In this document: positions 39,881 through 51,400 of the stretch, piece by piece | Position numbering within the stretch: the stretch's first letter is position 1 | How the letters are laid out: every line of letters starts with the position of its first letter | Source of the DNA: Cyanophora paradoxa | Lineage: Eukaryota > Glaucocystophyceae > Cyanophorales > Cyanophoraceae | Assembly: GCA_004431415.1 (NCBI GenBank) | Contig: QPMI01000324.1 | Coordinates: forward strand, 1-55,682 | Length of the DNA stretch: 55,682 nt | Reading direction: 5' to 3' | The notes under the pieces: generated by a model | The model's input: the letters and a program-made list of their open reading frames with translations, nothing else | Told to the model about the DNA's origin: nothing | The model's database searches: none | Translations under genes and position numbers: made by a program

Positions 39881-40490
39881 CATCCGGGCGGTCACATGTG
39901 CCTGTAACCCAGTATTCTTTTAATGGCAGCTAGAGACTCATGATCATGATCATGTGCAAAGAAGTGCGAAGTCGCCGCGCTGAGCATATGAGAACGGACG
40001 AGCTGACGAGAACTTCAGATTCGGATTTCCCACCGTCGAAATGGGCGGGGTGCAAATGTGGAGTCAGTTGCGGACCCAGATGACGGAGCGGCGTCAGGTC
40101 AAGTGAGCTCTCCGAGACTGTCAACTTGCCCCAAAGAGGCCTCAACGACAGAAATCACCAAGGATAGCATCTTATCTGACAAGTTACATCCGGGCGATGA
40201 GACGCTTTCGGGGGTTCTTGACAGTGCTGGATTTGATTTTGAGGTCGGTGCAGGCCGCAAGCTAGCTCGTAGCGCGCCGTGCATTATTTTGCAGGGCAAG
40301 TCGCCATTATTTTTGGCGGGCATTTTGAGGCCTTCCCGCTCGCCAGGAAATGCGAATAGAAGCCCGGCAGCCGGTAATCAGGTTGAGGCCCTATCTAACA
40401 CGCTATCAAATGACTCGTTTCCGTTGGTATCTGAGCTGGAAAGGCACGGGCGGACTGGGAATCGGCTCTCAAAATTGATCTCGGGAGAAA
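39881..40490 (+). other. Interval with a possible ORF fragment
   Basis: From 40,058 an open frame without a good ATG gives about 150 protein-like residues (for example GDETLSGVLDSAGFDFEVG) and then enters the 107-bp repeat. GC is lower than around it. I cannot assign it. Confidence 0.25.
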
Positions 40491-40522
40491 TATATCTGCA
40501 CTTTTGGAGTATTGCAAGACTG

Positions 40523-40921
40523 GGTCGACAGAATCAGTCGATCGACAGAATCAGTCGATCGACTGATTCTGAGCCAGAATCGGTCGACCGATTCTGTCAA
40601 ATTTTATCGACTGACTCTGCGACAGAATCGGTCGACAAAATCAGTCGATCGACAGAATCAGTCGATCGACTGATTCTGCACCAGAATCGGTCGACCGATT
40701 CTGTCAAATTTTATCGACTGACTCTGCGACAGAATCGGTCGACAAAATCAGTCGATCGACCAACTCTGTCGATCGACTGATTCTGCGCCAGAATTGGTCG
40801 ACCGATTCTGTCGATTTTTATCGACTGACTCTGCGACAGAATCGGTCGACAAAATCAGTCGATCGACCAACTCTGTCGATCGACTGATTCTGCGTCAGAA
40901 TCGGTCGACCGATTCTGCCGA
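40523..40921 (+). repeat. Palindrome-rich 107-bp tandem repeat, array 1
   Basis: GACTGATTCTG recurs at 40,561, 40,668, 40,775 and 40,882, an exact 107-bp period. Each unit is built from small palindromes: GAATCGGTCGACCGATTC and CAGTCGATCGACTG. The left flank TATATCTGCACTTTTGGAG is shared with array 2. Confidence 0.9.
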
Positions 40922-40935
40922 TAGAATTCGAATTC

Positions 40936-40937
40936 GA

Positions 40938-40967
<30 letters not shown>
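40936..40967. repeat. AT dinucleotide repeat
   Basis: A TATATATA tract of about 30 bp lies next to a repeated GAATTC and before the tRNA-like sequence. Confidence 0.8.
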
Positions 40968-40969
<2 letters not shown>

Positions 40970-41004
40970 GGCCCCCCCCATAATTTTTTCCCAGGTGCTC
41001 GTCC

Positions 41005-41100
41005 GAAATGGGGTCCCGGAATCGAACCCGCGTTTTTTTGATACTGCAGACGGCAACCTCCGACCCCCCTTGGACGCGCTTTACCCAAGCTCGCCCCTCA
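41005..41100 (-). other. tRNA-like sequence, possibly a SINE head
   Basis: On the minus strand GGTTCGATTCC (41,018-41,028) equals the polymerase III B-box consensus. About 55 nt upstream AGCTTGGGTAAAGCGCGTCC resembles a tRNA D arm and A box. The T stem does not pair properly and the anticodon region is not credible, so this is a decayed tRNA or a tRNA-derived SINE rather than a working tRNA. Confidence 0.4.
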
Positions 41101-41762
41101 CAGATCTCGCGATCCGTCCTCGGTTGTCATATCCGAGATCCTACCCGCATCCGGCTGCGCCCTCTCAGTGATTGGTCGATGCCGCCTCCCTCCCCTCTAA
41201 TATATCATATGCATATATCCTCGACCACTAGCGCACACGGATGCAACAGGTTAAGCCTTTAGAATTAACCTTACATTCGATCTTCTACCTGGCTCGATCA
41301 CTAGCGCACGTTTTATTTTTAGCCTCCTGGCTCCCCTAAGAAGATCGCTCTCCCGTGGGCGTCGCGCGAAAATCGATACTGTACTTACTTAACCTCCGAC
41401 AAATGCAGTCCTCCTTTCCCTCCAGGATCAATTCCGGTACTTAACCTCCGACAAATGCAGTCCGCGTCAGAAGGTGGGACCCGGTCCCGCCCGGTCCCGC
41501 GACGAAATCGCGCTAGGGACGCCCCAAAACGATACAGAATGACGTGCAAGCGCGAGCGCATCGCCACAAGCCCTTGAAGCTCGATTTCGGGCGCCCTCGA
41601 CTCTCCAGTGCGAAGATTCGGCTGAAAATTTGATCCGGCCGGTTCCGGCCGGTCCCGCGACGCGCGCAATCGATGCGTACTGGCGCGCATAGACATAGCA
41701 GGGCCTGTGTACTCCAGAAATCCGCTTTTCGGAGCCGGAACAGTGCAGGAAGGTACCCGACT
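41101..41762. other. Interval without gene; small 52-bp duplication
   Basis: TTAACCTCCGACAAATGCAG occurs at about 41,389 and again about 52 bp later. The remainder shows no coding or structural feature. Confidence 0.5.
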
Positions 41763-41792
41763 ATATCTGCACTTTTGGAGTATTGCAATACC

Positions 41793-42038
41793 TTCGACAG
41801 AATCTGCGACAGAATCAGTCGATAAAATTTGACAGAATCGGTCGACCGATTCTGGTGCAGAATCAGTTGATCGACAGATTCTGTCGATCGACTGATTTTG
41901 TCGACCGATTCTGTCGCAGAGTCTGTCGATAAAATTTGACAGAATCGGTCGACCGATTCTGGCGCAGAATCAGTCGATCGACAGATTTGGTCGATCGACT
42001 GATTTTGTCGACCGATTCTGTCGCAGAGTCTGTCGATC
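41793..42038 (-). repeat. Palindrome-rich 107-bp tandem repeat, array 2 (opposite orientation)
   Basis: GATAAAATTTGACAG recurs at 41,821 and 41,928, again 107 bp apart, and is the reverse complement of the CTGTCAAATTTTATC of array 1. About 2.3 units are present. The flank TATATCTGCACTTTTGGAG (41,763 on) is in the same orientation as at array 1. Confidence 0.88.
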
Positions 42039-42454
42039 TGTTGTGTTTTTATTTTATTATAATTTCAACCTAATCTGCCGATCCATATCTTAATTATAAT
42101 GAGCCAGTTGTATATATATTCTTAATAATTTGTGGCCTGGCCCTAGGCCTCGCCTGCTGCATGCGCCTGCTGTCTACGTATACTGGGGTCCTGAATCCTG
42201 ATCGATATATATATATATTATATACTCTCTCGGGCCCAGGCCAGGCGCCTGCCCGGCTCCAGCAATCCAGCAGGCCCCGGGCGCGCCTTGTGCCCACGTG
42301 CCTCACCCACACAAATCATTAGGCAGGGATGGCTCGGATTCTCCAGAGCACTCTGACAGGTCTGCAGAACCAGGGTGTGTGTTCCTTTTCTAGTTTCAGG
42401 TTTGGGTTCCCAGCTCCCCCCATTACCCCCCGAAATCTCACAGGGGTCCCCACC
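42039..42454. other. Interval before the satellite array
   Basis: AT-rich sequence (42,039-42,120) and a TA repeat (42,205-42,224) precede ordinary DNA. No gene is supported; the last part begins to resemble the satellite at CCCCAAACACTCGGCAGGG. Confidence 0.5.
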
Positions 42455-45400
42455 CCAAACACTCGGCAGGGATCCCACTTGGAATGGCAGAGCCTCCTAC
42501 AGGGCCTCTGCTGGGCAGGGTGCACCTGCCTAAGGCTAGCACCTTGTGCATGTTCCCCCTGGAAAGGTTTTGTGTGCACCTGACCTTGCTTTTGTGGACC
42601 CGACGGGAATTCAAAATGACCAGGGCTAAGAGGGAGCGAACCCAGGAAACATTCAAGTTCCCAAACACTCGGCAGGGATCCCACTTGGAAGGGCAGAGCC
42701 TCTTAGAGGGCCACTGCTGGGCAGGGTGCACCTGCCTAAGGCTAGTGCCTTGTGCATGTTCCCCCTGGAAAGGTTTTGTGTGCACCTGACCTTGCTTTTG
42801 TGGGCCCAACGGGAATTCAAACTGACCAGGGCTAAGAAGGAGTGAACCCCGGAAACATTCAAGTCCCCAAACACTCGGCAGGGATCCCACTTGGAAGGGC
42901 AGAGCCTCGTACAGGGCCTCTGCTGGGCAGGGTGCACCTGCCTAAGGCTAGCGCCTTGTGCATGTTCCCCCTGGAAAGGTTTTGTGTGCACCTGACCTTG
43001 CTTTTGTGGGCCCGACGGGAATTCAAACTGACCAGGGCTAAGAAGGAGTGAACCCAGGAAACATTCAAGTCCCCAAACACTGGGGGGGCTCCCACTTGGA
43101 AGGGCAGAGCCTCGTACAGGGCCTCTGCTGGGCAGGGTGCACCTGCCTAAGGCTAGTGCCTTGTGCATATTGCCCCTGGAACGGTTTTGTGTGCACCTGA
43201 CCTTGCTTTTGTGGGCCCGACGGGAATTCAAACTGACCACGGCTAAAAGGGAGTGAACCAGGGAAACATTCAAGTCCCCAAACACTCTGCAGGGATCCCA
43301 CTTGGAAGGGCAGAGCCTCTACAGGGCCTCTGCTGGGCAGGGTGCACCTGCCTAAGGCTAGCGCCTTGTGCATGTTCCCCTGGAAAGTTTTGTGTGCACC
43401 TGACCTTGCTTTTGTGGGCCCGACGGGAATTCAAACTGACCAGGGCTAAGAAGGAGTGAACCCAGGAAACATTCAAGTCCCCAAACACTGGGGGGGCTCC
43501 CACTTGGATGGGCAGAGCCTCTTAGAGGGCCACTGCTGGCAGGGTGCACCTGCCTAAGGCTAGCGCCTTGTGCATGTTCCCCCTGGAAAGGTTTTGTGTG
43601 CACCTGACCTTGCTTTTGTGGGCCCAACGGGAATTCAAACTGACCAGGGCTAAGAAGGAGTGAACCCCGGAAACATTCAAGTCCCCAAACACTCGGCAGG
43701 GATCCCACTTGGAAGGGCAGAGCCTCTACAGGGCCACTGCTGGGCAGGGTGCACCTGCCTAAGGCTAGCGCCTTGTGCATGTTCCCCTGGAAAGTTTTTG
43801 TGTGCACCTGACCTTGCTTTTGTGGGCCCGACGGGAATTCAAACTGACCAGGGCTAAGAGGGAGTGAACCCGGGAAACATTCAAGTCCCCAAACACTGGA
43901 GGGATCCCACTTGGAAGGGCAGAGCCTCGTACAGGGCCTCTGCTGGGCAGGGTGCACCTGCCTAAGGCTAGCGCCTTGTGCATGTTCCCCCTGGAAAGGT
44001 TTTGTGTGCACCTGACCTTGCTTTGTGGGCCCAACGGGAATTCAAACTGACCAGGGCTAAGAGGAGTGAACCAGGAAACATTCAAGTCCCAAACACTGGG
44101 GGTCCCACTTGGAAGGGCAGAGCCTCTACAGGGCCTCTGCTGGGCAGGGTGCACCTGCCTAAGGCTAGCGCCTTGTGCATGTTCCCCTGGAAAGGTTTTG
44201 TGTGCACCTGACCTTGCTTTGTGGGCCCAACGGGAATTCAAACTGACCAGGGCTAAGAGGAGTGAACCCAGGAAACATTCAAGTCCCCAAACACTCGGCA
44301 GGGATCCCACTTGGAAGGGCAGAGCCTCGTACAGGGCCTCTGCTGGGCAGGGTGCACCTGCCTAAGGCTAGCGCCTTGTGCATGTTCCCCCTGGAAAGGT
44401 TTTGTGTGCACCTGACCTTGCTTTTGTGGGCCCGACGGGAATTCAAACTGACCAGGGCTAAGAGGGAGTGAACCAGGGAAACATTCAAGTCCCCAAACAC
44501 TCGGCAGGGATCCCACTTGGAAGGGCAGAGCCTCTTAGAGGGCCTCTGCTGGGCAGGGTGCACCTGCCTAAGGCTAGCGCCTTGTGCATGTTCCCCCTGG
44601 AAAGGTTTTGTGTGCACCTGACCTTGCTTTTGTGGGCCCGACGGGAATTCAAACTGACCAGGGCTAAGAGGAGTGAACCCAGGAAACATTCAAGTCCCCA
44701 AACACTCGGCAGGGATCCCACTTGGAAGGGCAGAGCCTCCTACAGGGCCTCTGCTGGGCAGGGTGCACCTGCCTAAGGCTAGCGCCTTGTGCATGTTCCC
44801 CCTGGAAAGGTTTTGTGTGCACCTGACCTTGCTTTTGTGGGCCCAACGGGAATTCAAACTGACCAGGGCTAAGAGGAGTGAACCCCGGAAACATTCAAGT
44901 CCCCAAACACTCGGCAGGGATCCCACTTGGAAGGGCAGAGCCTCGTACAGGGCCTCTGCTGGGCAGGGTGCACCTGCCTAAGGCTAGCGCCTTGTGCATG
45001 TTCCCCCTGGAAAGGTTTTGTGTGCACCTGACCTTGCTTTTGTGGGCCCGACGGGAATTCAAACTGACCAGGGCTAAGAGGAGTGAACCCAGGAAACATT
45101 CAAGTCCCCAAACACTCGGCAGGGATCCCACTTGGAAGGGCAGAGCCTCGTACAGGGCCTCTGCTGGGCAGGGTGCACCTGCCTAAGGCTAGCGCCTTGT
45201 GCATGTTCCCCCTGGAAAGGTTTTGTGTGCACCTGACCTTGCTTTTGTGGGCCCGACGGGAATTCAAACTGACCAGGGCTAAGAGGGAGTGAACCAGGGA
45301 AACATTCAAGTCCCCAAACACTCGGCAGGGATCCCACTTGGAAGGGCAGAGCCTCGTACAGGGCCTCTGCTGGGCAGGGTGCACCTGCCTAAGGCTAGCG

Positions 45401-48400
45401 CCTTGTGCATGTTCCCCCTGGAAAGTTTTGTGTGCACCTGACCTTGCTTTTGTGGGCCCGACGGGAATTCAAACTGACCAGGGCTAAGAGGGAGTGAACC
45501 CAGGAAACATTCAAGTCCCCAAACACTCGGCAGGGATCCCACTTGGAAGGGCAGAGCCTCGTACAGGGCCTCTGCTGGGCAGGGTGCACCTGCCTAAGGC
45601 TAGCGCCTTGTGCATGTTCCCCTGGAAAGTTTTGTGTGCACCTGACCTTGCTTTGTGGGCCCGACGGGAATTCAAACTGACCAGGGCTAAGAGGAGTGAA
45701 CCCAGGAAACATTCAAGTCCCCAAACACTCGGCAGGGATCCCACTTGGATGGGCAGAGCCTCTTAGAGGGCCTCTGCTGGGCAGGGTGCACCTGCCTAAG
45801 GCTAGCGCCTTGTGCATGTTCCCCCTGGAAAGGTTTTGTGTGCACCTGACCTTGCTTTTGTGGGCCCAACGGGAATTCAAACTGACCAGGGCTAAGAGGG
45901 AGTGAACCCAGGAAACATTCAAGTCCCCAAACACTCGGCAGGGATCCCACTTGGAAGGGCAGAGCCTCGTACAGGGCCTCTGCTGGGCAGGGTGCACCTG
46001 CCTAAGGCTAGCGCCTTGTGCATGTTCCCCCTGGAAAGGTTTTGTGTGCACCTGACCTTGCTTTTGTGGGCCCGACGGGAATTCAAACTGACCAGGGCTA
46101 AGAGGAGTGAACCCAGGAAACATTCAAGTCCCAAACACTGGGGGGATCCCACTGGGAAGGGCAGAGCCTCCTACAGGGCCTCTGCTGGGCAGGGTGCACC
46201 TGCCTAAGGCTAGCGCCTTGTGCATGTTCCCCTGGAAAGTTTTGTGTGCACCTGACCTTGCTTTGTGGGCCCACGGGAATTCAAACTGACCAGGGCTAAG
46301 AGGGAGTGAACCCAGGAAACATTCAAGTCCCCAAACACTCGGCAGGGATCCCACTTGGAAGGGCAGAGCCTCGTACAGGGCCTCTGCTGGGCAGGGTGCA
46401 CCTGCCTAAGGCTAGCGCCTTGTGCATGTTCCCCCTGGAAAGGTTTTGTGTGCACCTGACCTTGCTTTTGTGGGCCCAACGGGAATTCAAACTGACCAGG
46501 GCTAAGAGGAGTGAACCCAGGAAACATTCAAGTCCCCAAACACTCGGCAGGGATCCCACTTGGAAGGGCAGAGCCTCGTACAGGGCCTCTGCTGGGCAGG
46601 GTGCACCTGCCTAAGGCTAGCGCCTTGTGCATGTTCCCCCTGGAAAGGTTTTGTGTGCACCTGACCTTGCTTTGTGGGCCCGACGGGAATTCAAACTGAC
46701 CAGGGCTAAGAGGAGTGAACCCAGGAAACATTCAAGTCCCCAAACACTCGGCAGGGATCCCACTTGGAAGGGCAGAGCCTCGTACAGGGCCTCTGCTGGG
46801 CAGGGTGCACCTGCCTAAGGCTAGCGCCTTGTGCATGTTCCCCTGGAAAGTTTTGTGTGCACCTGACCTTGCTTTGTGGGCCCGACGGGAATTCAAACTG
46901 ACCAGGGCTAAGAGGAGTGAACCAGGAAACATTCAAGTCCCCAAACACTGGGGGTCCCACTTGGAAGGGCAGAGCCTCTACAGGGCCTCTGCTGGGCAGG
47001 GTGCACCTGCCTAAGGCTAGCGCCTTGTGCATGTTCCCCTGGAAAGTTTTGTGTGCACCTGACCTTGCTTTTGTGGGCCAACGGGAATTCAAACTGACCA
47101 GGGCTAAGAGGAGTGAACCAGGAAACATTCAAGTCCCCAAACACTCGGCAGGGATCCCACTTGGAAGGGCAGAGCCTCTACAGGGCCTCTGCTGGGCAGG
47201 GTGCACCTGCCTAAGGCTAGCGCCTTGTGCATGTTCCCCTGGAAAGGTTTTGTGTGCACCTGACCTTGCTTTGTGGGCCCGACGGGAATTCAAACTGACC
47301 AGGCTAAGAGGAGTGAACCCAGGAAACATTCAAGTCCCCAAACACTCGCAGGGATCCCACTTGGAAGGGCAGAGCCTCTACAGGGCCTCTGCTGGGCAGG
47401 GTGCACCTGCCTAAGGCTAGCGCCTTGTGCATGTTCCCCTGGAAAGGTTTTGTGTGCACCTGACCTTGCTTTTGTGGGCCCGACGGGAATTCAAACTGAC
47501 CAGGGCTAAGAGGAGTGAACCCAGGAAACATTCAAGTCCCCAAACACTCGGCAGGGATCCCACTTGGATGGGCAGAGCCTCGTACAGGGCCTCTGCTGGG
47601 CAGGGTGCACCTGCCTAAGGCTAGCACCTTGTGCATGTTCCCCCTGGAAAGGTTTTGTGTGCACCTGACCTTGCTTTTGTGGGCCCGACGGGAATTCAAA
47701 CTGACCAGGGCTAAGAGGGAGTGAACCCAGGAAACATTCAAGTCCCCAAACACTCGGCAGGGATCCCACTTGGAAGGGCAGAGCCTCCTACAGGGCCTCT
47801 GCTGGGCAGGGTGCACCTGCCTAAGGCTAGCGCCTTGTGCATGTTCCCCCTGGAAAGGTTTTGTGTGCACCTGACCTTGCTTTTGTGGGCCCGACGGGAA
47901 TTCAAACTGACCAGGGCTAAGAGGGAGTGAACCCAGGAAACATTCAAGTCCCCAAACACTCGGCAGGGATCCCACTTGGAAGGGCAGAGCCTCGTACAGG
48001 GCCTCTGCTGGGCAGGGTGCACCTGCCTAAGGCTAGCGCCTTGTGCATGTTCCCCCTGGAAAGGTTTTGTGTGCACCTGACCTTGCTTTTGTGGGCCCGA
48101 CGGGAATTCAAACTGACCAGGGCTAAGAAGGAGTGAACCCCGGAAACATTCAAGTCCCCAAACACTCGGCAGGGATCCCACTTGGATGGGCAGAGCCTCT
48201 TAGAGGGCCACTGCTGGGCAGGGTGCACCTGCCTAAGGCTAGCGCCTTGTGCATGTTCCCCCTGGAAAGGTTTTGTGTGCACCTGACCTTGCTTTTGTGG
48301 GCCCGACGGGAATTCAAACTGACCAGGGCTAAGAGGGAGTGAACCCAGGAAACATTCAAGTCCCCAAACACTCGGCAGGGATCCCACTTGGAAGGGCAGA

Positions 48401-51400
48401 GCCTCGTACAGGGCCTCTGCTGGGCAGGGTGCACCTGCCTAAGGCTAGCGCCTTGTGCATGTTCCCCCTGGAAAGGTTTTGTGTGCACCTGACCTTGCTT
48501 TTGTGGGCCCACGGGAATTCAAACTGACCAGGGCTAAGAGGAGTGAACCCAGGAAACATTCAAGTCCCCAAACACTCGGCAGGGATCCCACTTGGAAGGG
48601 CAGAGCCTCTACAGGGCCTCTGCTGGGCAGGGTGCACCTGCCTAAGGCTAGCGCCTTGTGCATGTTCCCCTGGAAAGTTTTGTGTGCACCTGACCTTGCT
48701 TTGTGGGCCCGACGGGAATTCAAACTGACCAGGGCTAAGAGGAGTGAACCAGGGAAACATTCAAGTCCCCAAACACTCGGCAGGGATCCCACTTGGAAGG
48801 GCAGAGCCTCCTACAGGGCCACTGCTGGGCAGGGTGCACCTGCCTAAGGCTAGCGCCTTGTGCATGTTCCCGCTGGAAAGTTTTTGTGTGCACCTGACCT
48901 TGCTTTTGTGGGCCCGACGGGAATTCAAACTGACCAGGGCTAAGAAGGAGTGAACCCCGGAAACATTCAAGTCCCCAAACACTCGGCAGGGATCCCACTT
49001 GGAAGGGCAGAGCCTCCTACAGGGCCTCTGCTGGGCAGGGTGCACCTGCCTAAGGCTAGCGCCTTGTGCATGTTCCCCCTGGAAAGGTTTTGTGTGCACC
49101 TGACCTTGCTTTTGTGGGCCCACGGGAATTCAAACTGACCAGGGCTAAGAGGAGTGAACCCAGGAAACATTCAAGTCCCCAAACACTGGCAGGGATCCCA
49201 CTTGGAAGGGCAGAGCCTCGTACAGGGCCTCTGCTGGGCAGGGTGCACCTGCCTAAGGCTAGCGCCTTGTGCATGTTCCCCCTGGAAAGGTTTTGTGTGC
49301 ACCTGACCTTGCTTTTGTGGGCCCGACGGGAATTCAAACTGACCAGGGCTAAGAGGGAGTGAACCCAGGAAACATTCAAGTCCCCAAACACTCGGCAGGG
49401 ATCCCACTTGGAAGGGCAGAGCCTCTTACAGGGCCTCTGCTGGGCAGGGTGCACCTGCCTAAGGCTAGCGCCTTGTGCATGTTCCCCCTGGAAAGGTTTT
49501 GTGTGCACCTGACCTTGCTTTTGTGGGCCCGACGGGAATTCAAACTGACCAGGGCTAAGAGGGAGTGAACCAGGGAAACATTCAAGTCCCCAAACACTCG
49601 GCAGGGATCCCACTTGGAAGGGCAGAGCCTCGTACAGGGCCTCTGCTGGGCAGGGTGCACCTGCCTAAGGCTAGCGCCTTGTGCATGTTCCCCCTGGAAA
49701 GGTTTTGTGTGCACCTGACCTTGCTTTTGTGGGCCCGACGGGAATTCAAACTGACCAGGGCTAAGAGGAGTGAACCCAGGAAACATTCAAGTCCCCAAAC
49801 ACTCGCAGGGATCCCACTTGGAAGGGCAGAGCCTCTTACAGGGCCTCTGCTGGGCAGGGTGCACCTGCCTAAGGCTAGCGCCTTGTGCATGTTCCCCTGG
49901 AAAGGTTTTGTGTGCACCTGACCTTGCTTTGTGGGCCCGACGGGAATTCAAACTGACCAGGGCTAAGAGGAGTGAACCCAGGAAACATTCAAGTCCCCAA
50001 ACACTCGGCAGGGATCCCACTTGGAAGGGCAGAGCCTCTTAAGGGCCTCTGCTGGGCAGGGTGCACCTGCCTAAGGCTAGCGCCTTGTGCATGTTCCCCT
50101 GGAAAGGTTTTGTGTGCACCTGACCTTGCTTTGTGGGCCCACGGGAATTCAAACTGACCAGGGCTAAGAGGAGTGAACCCAGGAAACATTCAAGTCCCCA
50201 AACACTCGGCGGGATCCCACTTGGAAGGGCAGAGCCTCTTAAGGGCCTCTGCTGGGCAGGGTGCACCTGCCTAAGGCTAGCGCCTTGTGCATGTTCCCCT
50301 GGAAAGGTTTTGTGTGCACCTGACCTTGCTTTGTGGGCCCGACGGGAATTCAAACTGACCAGGGCTAAGAGGGAGTGAACCCAGGAAACATTCAAGTCCC
50401 CAAACACTCGGCAGGGATCCCACTTGGAAGGGCAGAGCCTCTTACAGGGCCTCTGCTGGGCAGGGTGCACCTGCCTAAGGCTAGCGCCTTGTGCATGTTC
50501 CCCTGGAAAGGTTTTGTGTGCACCTGACCTTGCTTTGTGGGCCCGACGGGAATTCAAACTGACCAGGGCTAAGAGGAGTGAACCAGGAAACATTCAAGTC
50601 CCCAAACACTCGGCAGGGATCCCACTTGGAAGGGCAGAGCCTCTACAGGGCCTCTGCTGGGCAGGGTGCACCTGCCTAAGGCTAGCGCCTTGTGCATGTT
50701 CCCCTGGAAAGTTTTGTGTGCACCTGACCTTGCTTTGTGGGCCCGACGGGAATTCAAACTGACCAGGGCTAAGAGGAGTGAACCCAGGAAACATTCAAGT
50801 CCCCAAACACTCGGCAGGGATCCCACTTGGAAGGGCAGAGCCTCTACAGGGCCTCTGCTGGGCAGGGTGCACCTGCCTAAGGCTAGCGCCTTGTGCATGT
50901 TCCCCCTGGAAAGGTTTTGTGTGCACCTGACCTTGCTTTTGTGGGCCCGACGGGAATTCAAACTGACCAGGGCTAAGAAGGAGTGAACCCAGGAAACATT
51001 CAAGTCCCCAAACACTCGGCAGGGATCCCACTTGGATGGGCAGAGCCTCTTAGAGGGCCACTGCTGGGCAGGGTGCACCTGCCTAAGGCTAGCACCTTGT
51101 GCATGTTCCCCCTGGAAAGGTTTTGTGTGCACCTGACCTTGCTTTTGTGGGCCAGACGGGAATTCAAACTGACCAGGGCTAAGAGGGAGTGAACCCGGGA
51201 AACATTCAAGTCCCCAAACACTTGGCAGGGATCCCACTTGGAAGGGCAGAGCCTCTTACAGGGCCTCTGCTGGGCAGGGTGCACCTGCCTAAGGCTAGCG
51301 CCTTGTGCATGTTCCCCCTGGAAAGGTTTTGTGTGCACCTGACCTTGCTTTTGTGGGCCCAACGGGAATTCAAACTGACCAGGGCTAAGAGGAGTGAACC

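Noticed and set aside
41005-41100. A functional tRNA gene
   Set aside because: The T stem does not pair and no cloverleaf with a credible anticodon can be drawn, although the B box is perfect.
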